From Ruegeria discodermiae (lineage in GTDB: Bacteria > Pseudomonadota > Alphaproteobacteria > Rhodobacterales > Rhodobacteraceae): a DNA stretch of 49,039 nucleotides. Positions 36,517 through 44,852 of this stretch are shown one piece after another (within the stretch, counting starts at the first letter, position 1; the number at the start of each line of letters is the position of its first letter). The position numbers were made by a program, and so were the translations under genes. The notes under the pieces are model-generated. The model was given only the letters and a program-made list of their open reading frames with translations. It was not told the DNA's origin and searched no databases. Where the stretch lies: the NCBI RefSeq assembly GCF_030758345.1, contig NZ_JAVAMO010000024.1, positions 1 to 49,039 on the forward strand. The letters are read 5' to 3'.

Positions 36517-38721
36517 ATGAATAAAGTTATACCGCCTGACAGAAAACTGGATATGCGCTTGCCCAAAGCTGCGGAATCCCAACCCAAGACGCTTGAGTTC
36601 TTGGATGTGGTGCAGGCGTTCCGCCGTCGCATGGTTCTGATTACGATGACGGGGGTGCTGTGTCTGGCACTTGCCGTATATTACCTCACGACGATCACGC
36701 CGACCTATACATCCGGCGGCCAGCTTCTGCTGGGTGGCCAGGGGCTGAGCGAGCAGAACTCGTTTGATCTGGTCGAGGCCCAGGTGCTCAGCAATGCGGT
36801 GATCGAAGGCGAGATCGCGATCATGCGGTCCAACGACATCCTGATCAACGTGGTGCGCAAGCTGAAGCTGGATGAAGATCCGGAGTTCAACCCCAGCCTT
36901 CGAGAGCAGAGCGTGCCGAACCCGGTGATCACCTGGCTCAAGACAACGGCGAAATCCATTCTGCGACCGGAGCGGTCCCAAAGCGACACTGTGGCCATCA
37001 CAGGCGGGGCGGGGAATCTGGAAATTCTCGAGGCGGCATCGCTCAATGAGCAGCTGGTCGGGGATCTGGGCGCTGCTGTCGGCATTGTCCGAAGAGGGTT
37101 ATCCATCCGCCAGCAGGGCACATCCTTTCTGATGTCGGTGCAGGCCACCTCCGAGAGCTCGCAAAAGGCGGCTGCCATCTCGAACACGGTCATGAGCGAA
37201 TATATCCGCTTTCTCGCCGATAAGCGTTTCCAGGCGGCAAGCCGGTTTACCGGCTGGCTGGAAGGGCGCGTCGAGGAACTGGCCAATAATGTCGAGGAGT
37301 CGGAGCGGGCGGTTCTGGAATTGCGCAGTGCCATGGAAGCGGATGCCGATAACGGCGCGCGCCTTGACCAGCAGATGCAGGAATTCACCACAAAGCTGGT
37401 AAATGCGCGTGCCGAGCTGGCCCAGGCCGAAGCTCAGATTCGCCGCGCCACGCTGGTGAACGATGCCGAAGGCCCGCTTGCGACCGCCAATATCCTGACC
37501 AGCGATGCCCTGGTCGATTTTCGCCGGACACTTGTGGAACTGAGGCGCGAGGAAACCGCAGCAGCTTCGGGCTTTTCTGACGAATCCGCGCAGGTTGCCT
37601 CGATTCGGCGTGCGATCGCGCGCACCGAGGCGGATCTGGCCACCGAGGTGGAAAACCTGCTGTTGCAGCTGAACAACCGCGTGGAGACCCTGCGGCTCAA
37701 CGTGAGAACGCTGGAGATCAGCCTGCGCAGTTTCGAAGGCCTGAATCTGGAGCGTTCCAGGCAGCTGATCGAATTGAACCAGTTGCAGCGCGTGGCCGAT
37801 ATCAACCTGCGTGTCTACGAGGATTTTCTTGGCCGCTACCGGGAGATCAGCGAATTCCAGAAAATCCCGATCTCGGATGCAAGGGTCATCCGCTACGCAA
37901 CCCCGCCCAGCAGTCCCTCGCATCCGCGCAAGAAGGTTGCCGCGGTGCTGGCCCTGATTGGTGGCCTGACGCTTGGTGCGGCACTGGCATTGGCACTGGA
38001 ATGGAGGCCCAAGAGGCTTTCGGCGCCCCGACAGATCTTCAGCGCGACAGGGCTGGCCGTTTTCGGCAGCACGCCGCGCCTCAGGAAAACCGGTTCGGTG
38101 CAGGATCTGCTCCGGCGGTTGTCGCAGGATGAGGATCTGGCCCGGGCCGCCCTGAACCTGGCCGACAATATCAATCTGCATAATGAGCAGTCCCTCAGGT
38201 CCATCTTCTTCACGTCCTATAATGCAAATGACAGCAAGACGCTGTCGGCCGTGTTGCTGGCCTGGGCGAGCGCCCAACGCGGCAAGAAATGTGTGCTGGT
38301 GGATGGGGACTTCCGGACCGCACAGCTGACCGCAAGCCTCGGCGTGTCGGACAGGGCCAGTTTCCTGTCGGCAATCCACAGCCAGAAACCCCTGAACGAA
38401 TGTGTGGTCGCCACGAATTCCGAGGGTGGTTTCGATTGTATCGGAACCCAGACATCCGCGGCGGATCCGTCGATCATCTACAGCGCCGAGCGGGTTCAGG
38501 ACCTGATCTCATTGCTGCGCAAGGCCTATGATGTCGTGATTATCGACGCACCTGGCCTTGACGATGTTTCAAACAGATTCGCCACTTTGAACTCCCAGGA
38601 TCTGGGTATTTTCACCATTGAGGCCAACAAGGTCACCCTGGGCAGAATCACCGATAATCTGAATATATTCAGGGACATGAAGCTTGGCGGCGCCGGTATT
38701 ATCCTGAACGGACCCGCCTGA
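36517..38721 (+). CDS. Wzc/ExoP-like chain-length protein with degenerate kinase P-loop
   Basis: The 734-residue protein has the Wzc/ExoP plan: a Wzz domain with a first membrane helix (about 37-62), a long periplasmic coiled coil (about 230-450), a second membrane helix after a proline-rich PPSSPSHP stretch (about 470-500) and a cytoplasmic BY-kinase-like domain (about 515-734). The usual P-loop (PGxGKS/T) is replaced by NANDSKT (569-575): the lysine and threonine remain but both glycines are lost. Walker A' (VLVDGDFR) and Walker B (VVIIDAPG) are present. The usual C-terminal tyrosine cluster is absent; the protein ends ILNGPA. It probably controls chain length or export without normal autophosphorylation. 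Confidence 0.92.
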   Translation: MNKVIPPDRKLDMRLPKAAESQPKTLEFLDVVQAFRRRMVLITMTGVLCLALAVYYLTTITPTYTSGGQLLLGGQGLSEQNSFDLVEAQVLSNAVIEGEIAIMRSNDILINVVRKLKLDEDPEFNPSLREQSVPNPVITWLKTTAKSILRPERSQSDTVAITGGAGNLEILEAASLNEQLVGDLGAAVGIVRRGLSIRQQGTSFLMSVQATSESSQKAAAISNTVMSEYIRFLADKRFQAASRFTGWLEGRVEELANNVEESERAVLELRSAMEADADNGARLDQQMQEFTTKLVNARAELAQAEAQIRRATLVNDAEGPLATANILTSDALVDFRRTLVELRREETAAASGFSDESAQVASIRRAIARTEADLATEVENLLLQLNNRVETLRLNVRTLEISLRSFEGLNLERSRQLIELNQLQRVADINLRVYEDFLGRYREISEFQKIPISDARVIRYATPPSSPSHPRKKVAAVLALIGGLTLGAALALALEWRPKRLSAPRQIFSATGLAVFGSTPRLRKTGSVQDLLRRLSQDEDLARAALNLADNINLHNEQSLRSIFFTSYNANDSKTLSAVLLAWASAQRGKKCVLVDGDFRTAQLTASLGVSDRASFLSAIHSQKPLNECVVATNSEGGFDCIGTQTSAADPSIIYSAERVQDLISLLRKAYDVVIIDAPGLDDVSNRFATLNSQDLGIFTIEANKVTLGRITDNLNIFRDMKLGGAGIILNGPA

Positions 38722-38822
38722 TCCATCTGCAGTAGAGCAACCGGCCTGCACGCGGCGCAGGCCTATATTTTCGGGTGCGGTACCGGAGCACGCCCCGCAA
38801 CAGGAACAGATAGGACCGAGAT

Positions 38823-40235
38823 TTGAGACCCATATCCGCGGAAGACGCTCAAAAGACCGGCTGGGACGTTATCCTGGTCGGGTCGAGCTTTGCGGCGTGC
38901 TTTTTTGCCTACAAGCTGAAGGGCAGGGAGCTGAAGGTCCTCTTTGTCGAACGCGGCCCTTTTATCGATCACGTCACCCAGCTTGAAAACCGCCTGGCCC
39001 CGTCCTTTCCCGGCGTTGCGCAGGAGAACAGTTCCGGGCAGCGCAAGGACTGGACCGTGCGCCATCAATTCGGCGGCTGCTCGAACTGCTGGTGGGGGAA
39101 TACGCCGCGCCTGCAGCCCAGCGATTTCGAACTGCAATCGCGCTATGGCGTGGGTCAGGACTGGCCGATCTCTTATGTCGATCTTGAGCCGTATATGGTC
39201 GAGGCCGAATATCTGATGGACATCGCCGGCTCGGATGAGGCCGGATATGCGCCGCGCAGCGCGCCCTATCCGTTTCCGCCGCATGTGCCGACCCGCGCCG
39301 AACGCAAGCTGTTTGCCGCCGAACCGAGCTGGCAGCCAATGCCCTGCGCGCGCTCCAATGGCGGTCGGCGCGCCAATTGCTGTGTGTCGGGGGCCTGCAA
39401 CCTGTGCCCCATCGATGCGAAATTTACCATCCTGAATGCGCTGGACCTGTTCGAGGATGAGGGGTTCCATTTCCTGCTTGATGCGGAATGCCGGACCGTC
39501 GAAACCGCAGCCGGTCAGGCGACGGGCATTGTGGCCAACACCGCCGGGGCTGGTCCGATCACGCTGCGCGCCGATTTCGTCGGTCTGGGGGCCAACCCGA
39601 TCTACAATTCCGCCATTCTGCTGCGATCGGGCATCGGCTCCGATCTGGTCGGGCGCGGCATTCATGAACAGCTGGGCCAGTTCGTCTGGGTCGATATCCC
39701 GTTCGACAATTATTATGGCGGCACCTCGCTGACCGGCATGGGCTATGGGTTCTATGATGGTGATTTCCGCCGCGAGGCGGCCTCGGTGATGATCGAAAGC
39801 TGGAACGCGCCACAATCGCTGCGGCTGGAGCGTGGAAAATGGCTGCACCGGCTGAAGCTCAAACTGGTGGCCGAGGATCTGCCACTGGCCGAAAACCGGG
39901 TGGTTCTGAAAGAGGATGAGCCGGTCATTCAGTGGACCGGGCATAGCGACTATGCCTATGCCGGTCTGGCCCGTGCGCGCGACATGATCTCTTCTCTGAT
40001 CCCGTTTGAACATGAGATCGTCCGGTTTGGTGGGTTCGAGCCGACCGAGGCGCATATTGTTGGTGGCACGCCGATGGCCACGGACAGTGCGGGCGGGGTC
40101 GTCGATAAATCCTGCCGCGTCTTCGGGGTTGCGAACCTGGCCTGTCTCGGGGCGGGCGCCTTCACAACAGGGGCCGCCGCCAACCCGACGCTGACGCTGT
40201 CGGCGCTGTCTCTTTATGCGGGGGAAACGCTATGA
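38823..40235 (+). CDS. GMC-family FAD dehydrogenase with probable [3Fe-4S] cysteine motif
   Basis: The 470-residue protein begins with an FAD-binding fold (DVILVGSSFAACFFA, then VLFVERGPF), somewhat degenerate from GxGxxG. The Cys-rich stretch NCCVSGACNLCP holds C186, C187, C192 and C195. The CC-x4-C spacing is that of the [3Fe-4S] ligands in the FAD-dependent glucose dehydrogenase of Burkholderia cepacia, a GMC enzyme. The C-terminus has the GMC pattern: H in EAHIVGGTPMA and N in ANPTLT. It would oxidise a sugar or alcohol. The start is TTG, with AGGA 7 bases upstream; no ATG alternative keeps the FAD motif. The stop codon overlaps the next start by four bases. Substrate and acceptor unknown. 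Confidence 0.87.
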   Translation: MRPISAEDAQKTGWDVILVGSSFAACFFAYKLKGRELKVLFVERGPFIDHVTQLENRLAPSFPGVAQENSSGQRKDWTVRHQFGGCSNCWWGNTPRLQPSDFELQSRYGVGQDWPISYVDLEPYMVEAEYLMDIAGSDEAGYAPRSAPYPFPPHVPTRAERKLFAAEPSWQPMPCARSNGGRRANCCVSGACNLCPIDAKFTILNALDLFEDEGFHFLLDAECRTVETAAGQATGIVANTAGAGPITLRADFVGLGANPIYNSAILLRSGIGSDLVGRGIHEQLGQFVWVDIPFDNYYGGTSLTGMGYGFYDGDFRREAASVMIESWNAPQSLRLERGKWLHRLKLKLVAEDLPLAENRVVLKEDEPVIQWTGHSDYAYAGLARARDMISSLIPFEHEIVRFGGFEPTEAHIVGGTPMATDSAGGVVDKSCRVFGVANLACLGAGAFTTGAAANPTLTLSALSLYAGETL

Positions 40236-40657
40236 CCATGCGCCGCCGGATGTTCCTGATCGGCGGGGGCGCCGCCGCCGCGCTGGTGGCGGTGCCGCTA
40301 TCCCTGGGCGGCACAACCGCGTTTCTTCGGCGCACGCTGCGAGATCATTTCGGACCCGAGGTTCTGCAGCTTGACGGTATCGATGATTTCGTCACCGAAT
40401 TTGCCTCCCTTGCCGGAGAGGGCAGCCCGGCCAAACGGCTGGCCGCAGAGATGTATTTTGCCTGGTACGGCGACCGGCTGCGCATGATCGGCCCCGCAGC
40501 CGCGCTGAAGGACCGGTTTCTGTATACGATCCTGACCAGAAGCAACATTATCGCCATCCAGCAGCAGCGTGAGACACAGTTTGATTATGGCTCCGTCGAC
40601 CCCTGGCTGCCGGAATGTGATCCCTACCTGTCTGCCGTGGCTGACGAGACGCTCTGA
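40232..40657 (+). CDS. Tat-exported small subunit of the FAD dehydrogenase
   Basis: The 141-residue protein has a twin-arginine-type leader (RRRMFLIGGG followed by an alanine-rich hydrophobic run, residues 4-24). The rest resembles in size and position the small 'hitchhiker' subunits of GMC-type dehydrogenases, which carry the catalytic subunit through the Tat pathway. Coupling by ATGA overlap to the GMC gene supports a complex acting in the periplasm. The third, multihaem cytochrome c subunit found in related enzymes is absent here. The last 34 bases overlap the 3' end of the convergent membrane glycosyltransferase gene. Confidence 0.78.
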   Translation: MTMRRRMFLIGGGAAAALVAVPLSLGGTTAFLRRTLRDHFGPEVLQLDGIDDFVTEFASLAGEGSPAKRLAAEMYFAWYGDRLRMIGPAAALKDRFLYTILTRSNIIAIQQQRETQFDYGSVDPWLPECDPYLSAVADETL

Positions 40658-42372
40658 GGTTCGGATTGGCCCGACAGAATCCGCCCGGCAGCCGAAGGCG
40701 TGCCGAAATCCGGTAGCCGGTCGCAGTCGGCAGGCAGGCTCATGGTCTCGCCATGCCGCCAGCCAACCAGCGAGGACCCGCTTCCTGTCTGCAGCGTAAA
40801 ATGCAGATCCGCATCCCGGGTGTCCTGCAGAAGCCGGGTTATGTTGGGGTGCCGGACACCGGGCTGGTTGGTTATGAAAACGCCCACGGGGGTACAGCGG
40901 ACCGTCAGTTCAAAATCCGAGAAATCTCCGATCAGGGGTCGACCGGTCCTGTGATCAACGCTGAACGACGGCATATTCGTGCCGCGGGAATACAGAAATT
41001 CCGAAAACCGTGGTCTGTTATAGGCCAGATCGAAATCACCCAGCCATTCGACAGCGCGCATTTCCTCTTCAGTCACGATGAGCGCATTGTCTGCCAGCCA
41101 TGGGGCAAGCAGGGTCTCTGCATCCGTCCATTGCCAGCGGGTTTTGCCTAGCAACGTGTTTTCGTCCTTCCCCAGCATCAGCTTGGTGCTGCGGATGAAG
41201 GCCGGATTGGCAAAGACGAGAAATCCTGCCGCGACGATCAGCACCAGCCAGGCGAAGGGTTTCTTCAAAGAGGCGGGCAGCAGGAACGACATCGCCTCAG
41301 CCGCGCCGTCTTTCAGAAACCGCCACACGGCGGGAAACACCGCCTGCAGGCCGATGCCCCAAAGCACGAAGAAGAACGGCATTGTCGGATAGAGATAACG
41401 GATATTCTTCAGCCCGCCGAAGGATTGCAGCACGAAGGTTGTTGCAAACAGTATCAGACAGAAAGAGGCTGGCAGGAAATTGGCCCGCAACGCGATAATG
41501 GCGATAACAGGGAACAGCGGCCAGAATGTGGGATAGTTGTCCCGGAAATCCCGGTGATAGAAGGTCGTGTCATTCTGGGCAGGCCAAGGTTCCCAGGTAT
41601 ATGTGGCCCAGAGCCATTTCAGTTCCGCGGCAAAAACACCGCTCACCAGGATAGCCACGACCACGGCCAGCACGAGGCCGACCCCCCACCACAGTCGCGG
41701 ATATGCCCGCAGCCAGCCCGGCGCAAAGACCAGAAGCACCCAGAGCCCGACCGCGCCCACCCCCACGGCCGTCAACACCTGCAGGTCGAGGGCAAGCAGA
41801 AAGAGAACAGCCGCAGCAGCCAGGGTGACCAATTGCCATGCCAGCGACCTGAACTCGACAAGGGCGACATAGACCAGCAGGGCTCCGGCCACAAAAAGCA
41901 CGCCCTGCAGCGAATAGAAGCGGATATATTGCGCAACCTCGATGCCGTTCGGCCAGAACAGCAGGAAAACCAGTGCAATCAGGGCGGTCACAACTCCGCT
42001 GACACGATAGGCCCAGGCCACGACCAGCGACACCAGAAGCGCACCGGGCAGGATCGACGGAATCAGACGCGCGGCACTGGCCGATTGCTCCCCCATGATC
42101 CCGAAGCTCAGCGCGATCAGCTGGCTGAAACGGGCGGCCCGGTCATAGATGCCGTCCAGAACGGCAAAGCTCTGGTTCTCCTGCCAGCTGACAGAGGGCA
42201 GATACTGATAGAGCTCATCATAGATCAGCGGGTGATCGATCATGCCGACCCGGGTGAGAAGAGCTGCGGCAAACGCAGCCACACCGATCAGCACAAGCGC
42301 AACGAGGCTTGTTGCGGGATGATCCTGGCGGGTGAGAACGCGGTTCTGTTCCGGTTTATCGGTCACTGACAT
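40624..42372 (-). CDS. GT-C membrane glycosyltransferase (ArnT/PMT-like)
   Basis: The product (582 residues from the ATG at 42372) has 10 or more transmembrane segments in its first two thirds and a soluble C-terminal domain. The first periplasmic loop holds the acidic pair in LIYDEL, in the position of the catalytic aspartate of GT-C enzymes such as ArnT and PMT, which use polyprenyl-phosphate sugars. It could decorate the polymer or a lipid on the periplasmic side with the sugar made by the GT2 protein at 44853. An 11-codon longer frame starts with GTG at 42405; neither start has a strong ribosome-binding site. The 3' end overlaps the dehydrogenase small-subunit gene by 34 bases. Confidence 0.82.
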   Translation of the reverse strand: MSVTDKPEQNRVLTRQDHPATSLVALVLIGVAAFAAALLTRVGMIDHPLIYDELYQYLPSVSWQENQSFAVLDGIYDRAARFSQLIALSFGIMGEQSASAARLIPSILPGALLVSLVVAWAYRVSGVVTALIALVFLLFWPNGIEVAQYIRFYSLQGVLFVAGALLVYVALVEFRSLAWQLVTLAAAAVLFLLALDLQVLTAVGVGAVGLWVLLVFAPGWLRAYPRLWWGVGLVLAVVVAILVSGVFAAELKWLWATYTWEPWPAQNDTTFYHRDFRDNYPTFWPLFPVIAIIALRANFLPASFCLILFATTFVLQSFGGLKNIRYLYPTMPFFFVLWGIGLQAVFPAVWRFLKDGAAEAMSFLLPASLKKPFAWLVLIVAAGFLVFANPAFIRSTKLMLGKDENTLLGKTRWQWTDAETLLAPWLADNALIVTEEEMRAVEWLGDFDLAYNRPRFSEFLYSRGTNMPSFSVDHRTGRPLIGDFSDFELTVRCTPVGVFITNQPGVRHPNITRLLQDTRDADLHFTLQTGSGSSLVGWRHGETMSLPADCDRLPDFGTPSAAGRILSGQSEPQSVSSATADR

Positions 42373-42405
42373 TTCCCTATGGGCCGTGCGGGCTTGTTCA
42401 AACAC

Positions 42406-42961
42406 TCAGATGTGCCAGGCCCGCGCAGACCCGACCGGCAAAAAGCCGATATCGGACCTGCTTGAAGCTGCGGGGAACGGTATGTCCCGTCAAAGCACCA
42501 TCTAACTGTGTGATTGCAAATTGCGGCCAAACTCCAATTCCGTCTGCCGTCCCCCGGTATGTGCCATCACACAAGCAGGCGACCGCCTATAATGGACAAG
42601 TGAAACAGGGCCTTCGCCATTCGTCAATTCGAAGCAGGCAACGCCGCTTTTCGACAGCCTCAATGGCGCGCGACGCGGAACAATGTACCAGCAGGGCAGG
42701 GAATGACCGCGTGCTCAGGCAGACGGATCCGTCAATTTCGGCCCGAACCGGCAGCGATATCACCGCGACATCCCGAATCAACTATTCGCACTGGCGGGTT
42801 TTGTTGTCGATTCCGGACCGGGGCGTTGATATGAAACAGGGATTCAGGGGTGGTATTGGGAAAAGAGGATGGTTTTGGACAGCGCCTGTCGCAACAGGGG
42901 GCTGACCGGCTTCGTGCCATATCAAGCGGCCATGCAGGTCAGAAAGCGCCTGGGCTGAGCC
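42406..42961. promoter_or_regulatory. Divergent intergenic region between GT-C and membrane protein genes
   Basis: These 556 bases hold no recognised gene. A plus-strand frame of 147 codons is open at 42462 but has no domain and an unlikely composition. Promoters for both flanking genes are expected here; no consensus stands out. Confidence 0.4.
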
Positions 42962-43852
42962 GTGCCCGCAACGCTTGGCCATATTGGGTTCCAGTATTTG
43001 GCAACCAAGGCATGCCTGCCCAAAGCCGATGCGAAATGGATATTGGCCGGGTGTGTGCTGCCGGATGTGCCGTGGATTCTTCAGCGGGTCGTTGTCGGCG
43101 TGACCGGCGCCTCATCGGTGGAGGTGCGGCTTTATGTGATCGCCCAGAGCAGCTTGCTGGTCACCTTGATCCTCTGTGCCTGTCTGGCCCTGTTCAGCAG
43201 GGCGCCCCGATCCGTTTTTGCCGTTCTGGCGCTTGGCGTGCTGCTGCATCTGGGTCTGGATGCTTTGCAGACGAAATGGGCAAACGGGGTTGTTCTGCTG
43301 GCGCCGCTACGGTGGGATCTGGTGAATGTCGGCTTGTTCTGGCCGGAAGACTGGCCGACCCATGCGCTTTATGCCCTGTCGGCGGCGGTCGGACTGTGGA
43401 TCTGGATAAAGGAACCCAGATCCGGCGAGGACCTGCAATGGCCCCGCGGCTGGCGGGCGGTGGCTGCGGCGTTGCTGTTGCTCGCATATGCCGGTCTGCC
43501 GGTGCTTATGACAGAGGGCGCGCGGGCAGCGGATCTGCATTTTGCGGCAACGCTGGATGATGTGGAACACAGGGCAGGCAAGCCAATCGAATTCGACCGC
43601 AGCCGCCTCGACATCCGGCCTGAGGGCGCCCATCTGCAGGTCTGGACAGGAGAGGAGTTCCGGCTGCTTGCACCGGCATCGCTTCGGGGCGAGGTGGCCT
43701 CGATCCGGGGACGGTTCGAAACGCCAACGACGATCCGCGTCGCCGAGTTCCATCTTCACCCGTCAGGCGTCCGTAGCATCGCCTCTTATGTGGCTCTTGT
43801 GATGATCATCCTGTGGTGGGGCCTCTGCATCGTGGACCGCCTCAGGCTCTGA
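42962..43852 (+). CDS. Membrane protein of the metal-dependent hydrolase (YdjM/DUF457-like) type
   Basis: The 296-residue product has about four or five transmembrane segments. The pattern TLGHIGFQYLA near the start, GCVLPDVPW near residue 31 and a histidine in LLHLGLDALQ near 95 resembles the H...PD...H residues of the YdjM/DUF457 membrane-bound metal-dependent hydrolases. The C-terminal third is a soluble domain followed by a last membrane helix. The function is unknown. The start is GTG with a poor ribosome-binding site. The last 90 bases overlap the 3' end of the convergent GT2-like gene. Confidence 0.68.
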   Translation: MPATLGHIGFQYLATKACLPKADAKWILAGCVLPDVPWILQRVVVGVTGASSVEVRLYVIAQSSLLVTLILCACLALFSRAPRSVFAVLALGVLLHLGLDALQTKWANGVVLLAPLRWDLVNVGLFWPEDWPTHALYALSAAVGLWIWIKEPRSGEDLQWPRGWRAVAAALLLLAYAGLPVLMTEGARAADLHFAATLDDVEHRAGKPIEFDRSRLDIRPEGAHLQVWTGEEFRLLAPASLRGEVASIRGRFETPTTIRVAEFHLHPSGVRSIASYVALVMIILWWGLCIVDRLRL

Positions 43853-44851
43853 TCCGGGCGCGGTCGAGGGGCGGCCACGCAGGACCTCTTCGATTTCATA
43901 GCTGCGCAACCTTCGGCTGGACGAGAAGATGATGATCTCGCCCACCAGACCCAGGGCCACGATCTGAATCCCCAGAACCAGCATCAGCACGGCAAAGACC
44001 AGAGCCGGGCGGTCTGCGAGAGGCGCGCCGAAAAAGAGCCGCTCGATCACCAGATAGGCGGTCAGCAGCGCCCCGATCAGAATGAGCGGCACGCCGACAG
44101 AGCCGAAGAACCGCAGGGGCCGCCTGAGGTATTTCAGGCCGACAAACAGCGTCAGAACATCGACCAGGGCCCCTACATGGGCATTCGGCTTGAACTTGTA
44201 GATATTCTGAACGTCGACATCCTTCACGACGGGCAGGTCCACCTCCTGAACGTCGTAGCCTTCCGAGGCGGCGATCAGCGGCAGGAAATGCTGCCGGACA
44301 CCCAGTTCGGCCACCCGCAGAAACACATCCCGGCGTCCGGCCCGGGCGCGGCAGAAGACATCTTCGAATTTCTGCTGGAACAGCGTGTTCAGCAGGCCAT
44401 GCGTGGCCCGGGCGCGGATCTTCTGCATGCCATTCCGGTTGAGCTCGGTCCGCCGTCCCACGGCCATGTCGGCCGGGCCGACCGCTTCGATCAGGCTGCC
44501 AACGGAACCGGGGTCAATCTCGGGCCAGCAGGGCAGGGTCAGGATGATGTCACCAACCGCCAGACCGATCCCCTGCTTGATCGCGGCATCCTCGCCATTC
44601 CACGGTCGCTGCGGAAAAAGCCTCAGGTTCGGCCATTGCGCGTCCAGCGGCTCCAGCACGGCACGGATGCCCGAGGAGGCATGTTCGAACACGATGATCA
44701 TTTCATATGGTTCGGGCCGCGCGTCCAGGACGGTGCGATACGCGGTCAGCAGATCGGCCAGGCCTTTGCCGTCGCCTTCGGCGCTGACGATGACCGAGAT
44801 CAGCCCGGGTGCGGTTGCTTCGGTTGCGGTCGGGTTCTGGTCGTGAATCAT
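43763..44851 (-). CDS. GT2-like membrane protein with lost catalytic aspartates
   Basis: The 362-residue protein keeps the GT2 fold pattern (LISVIVSAEGDG at the start, and an RTELNRNGMQKIRARATHGLL region) and two C-terminal membrane helices as in GtrB/ArnC polyprenyl-phosphate glycosyltransferases. The two aspartate motifs are gone: the DDGS site reads EHASS (about 56-60) and the DxD site reads LPCWP. It is therefore probably not active as a glycosyltransferase. It follows the intact GT2 gene with a one-base gap, so the two are made together and may pair. The 3' end overlaps the convergent membrane-protein gene by 90 bases. Confidence 0.85.
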   Translation of the reverse strand: MIHDQNPTATEATAPGLISVIVSAEGDGKGLADLLTAYRTVLDARPEPYEMIIVFEHASSGIRAVLEPLDAQWPNLRLFPQRPWNGEDAAIKQGIGLAVGDIILTLPCWPEIDPGSVGSLIEAVGPADMAVGRRTELNRNGMQKIRARATHGLLNTLFQQKFEDVFCRARAGRRDVFLRVAELGVRQHFLPLIAASEGYDVQEVDLPVVKDVDVQNIYKFKPNAHVGALVDVLTLFVGLKYLRRPLRFFGSVGVPLILIGALLTAYLVIERLFFGAPLADRPALVFAVLMLVLGIQIVALGLVGEIIIFSSSRRLRSYEIEEVLRGRPSTAPGSEPEAVHDAEAPPQDDHHKSHIRGDATDA

Positions 44852-44852
44852 C

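Noticed and set aside
42462-42905. Plus-strand frame of 147 codons
   Set aside because: Arginine- and serine-rich translation without any motif; no ribosome-binding site.
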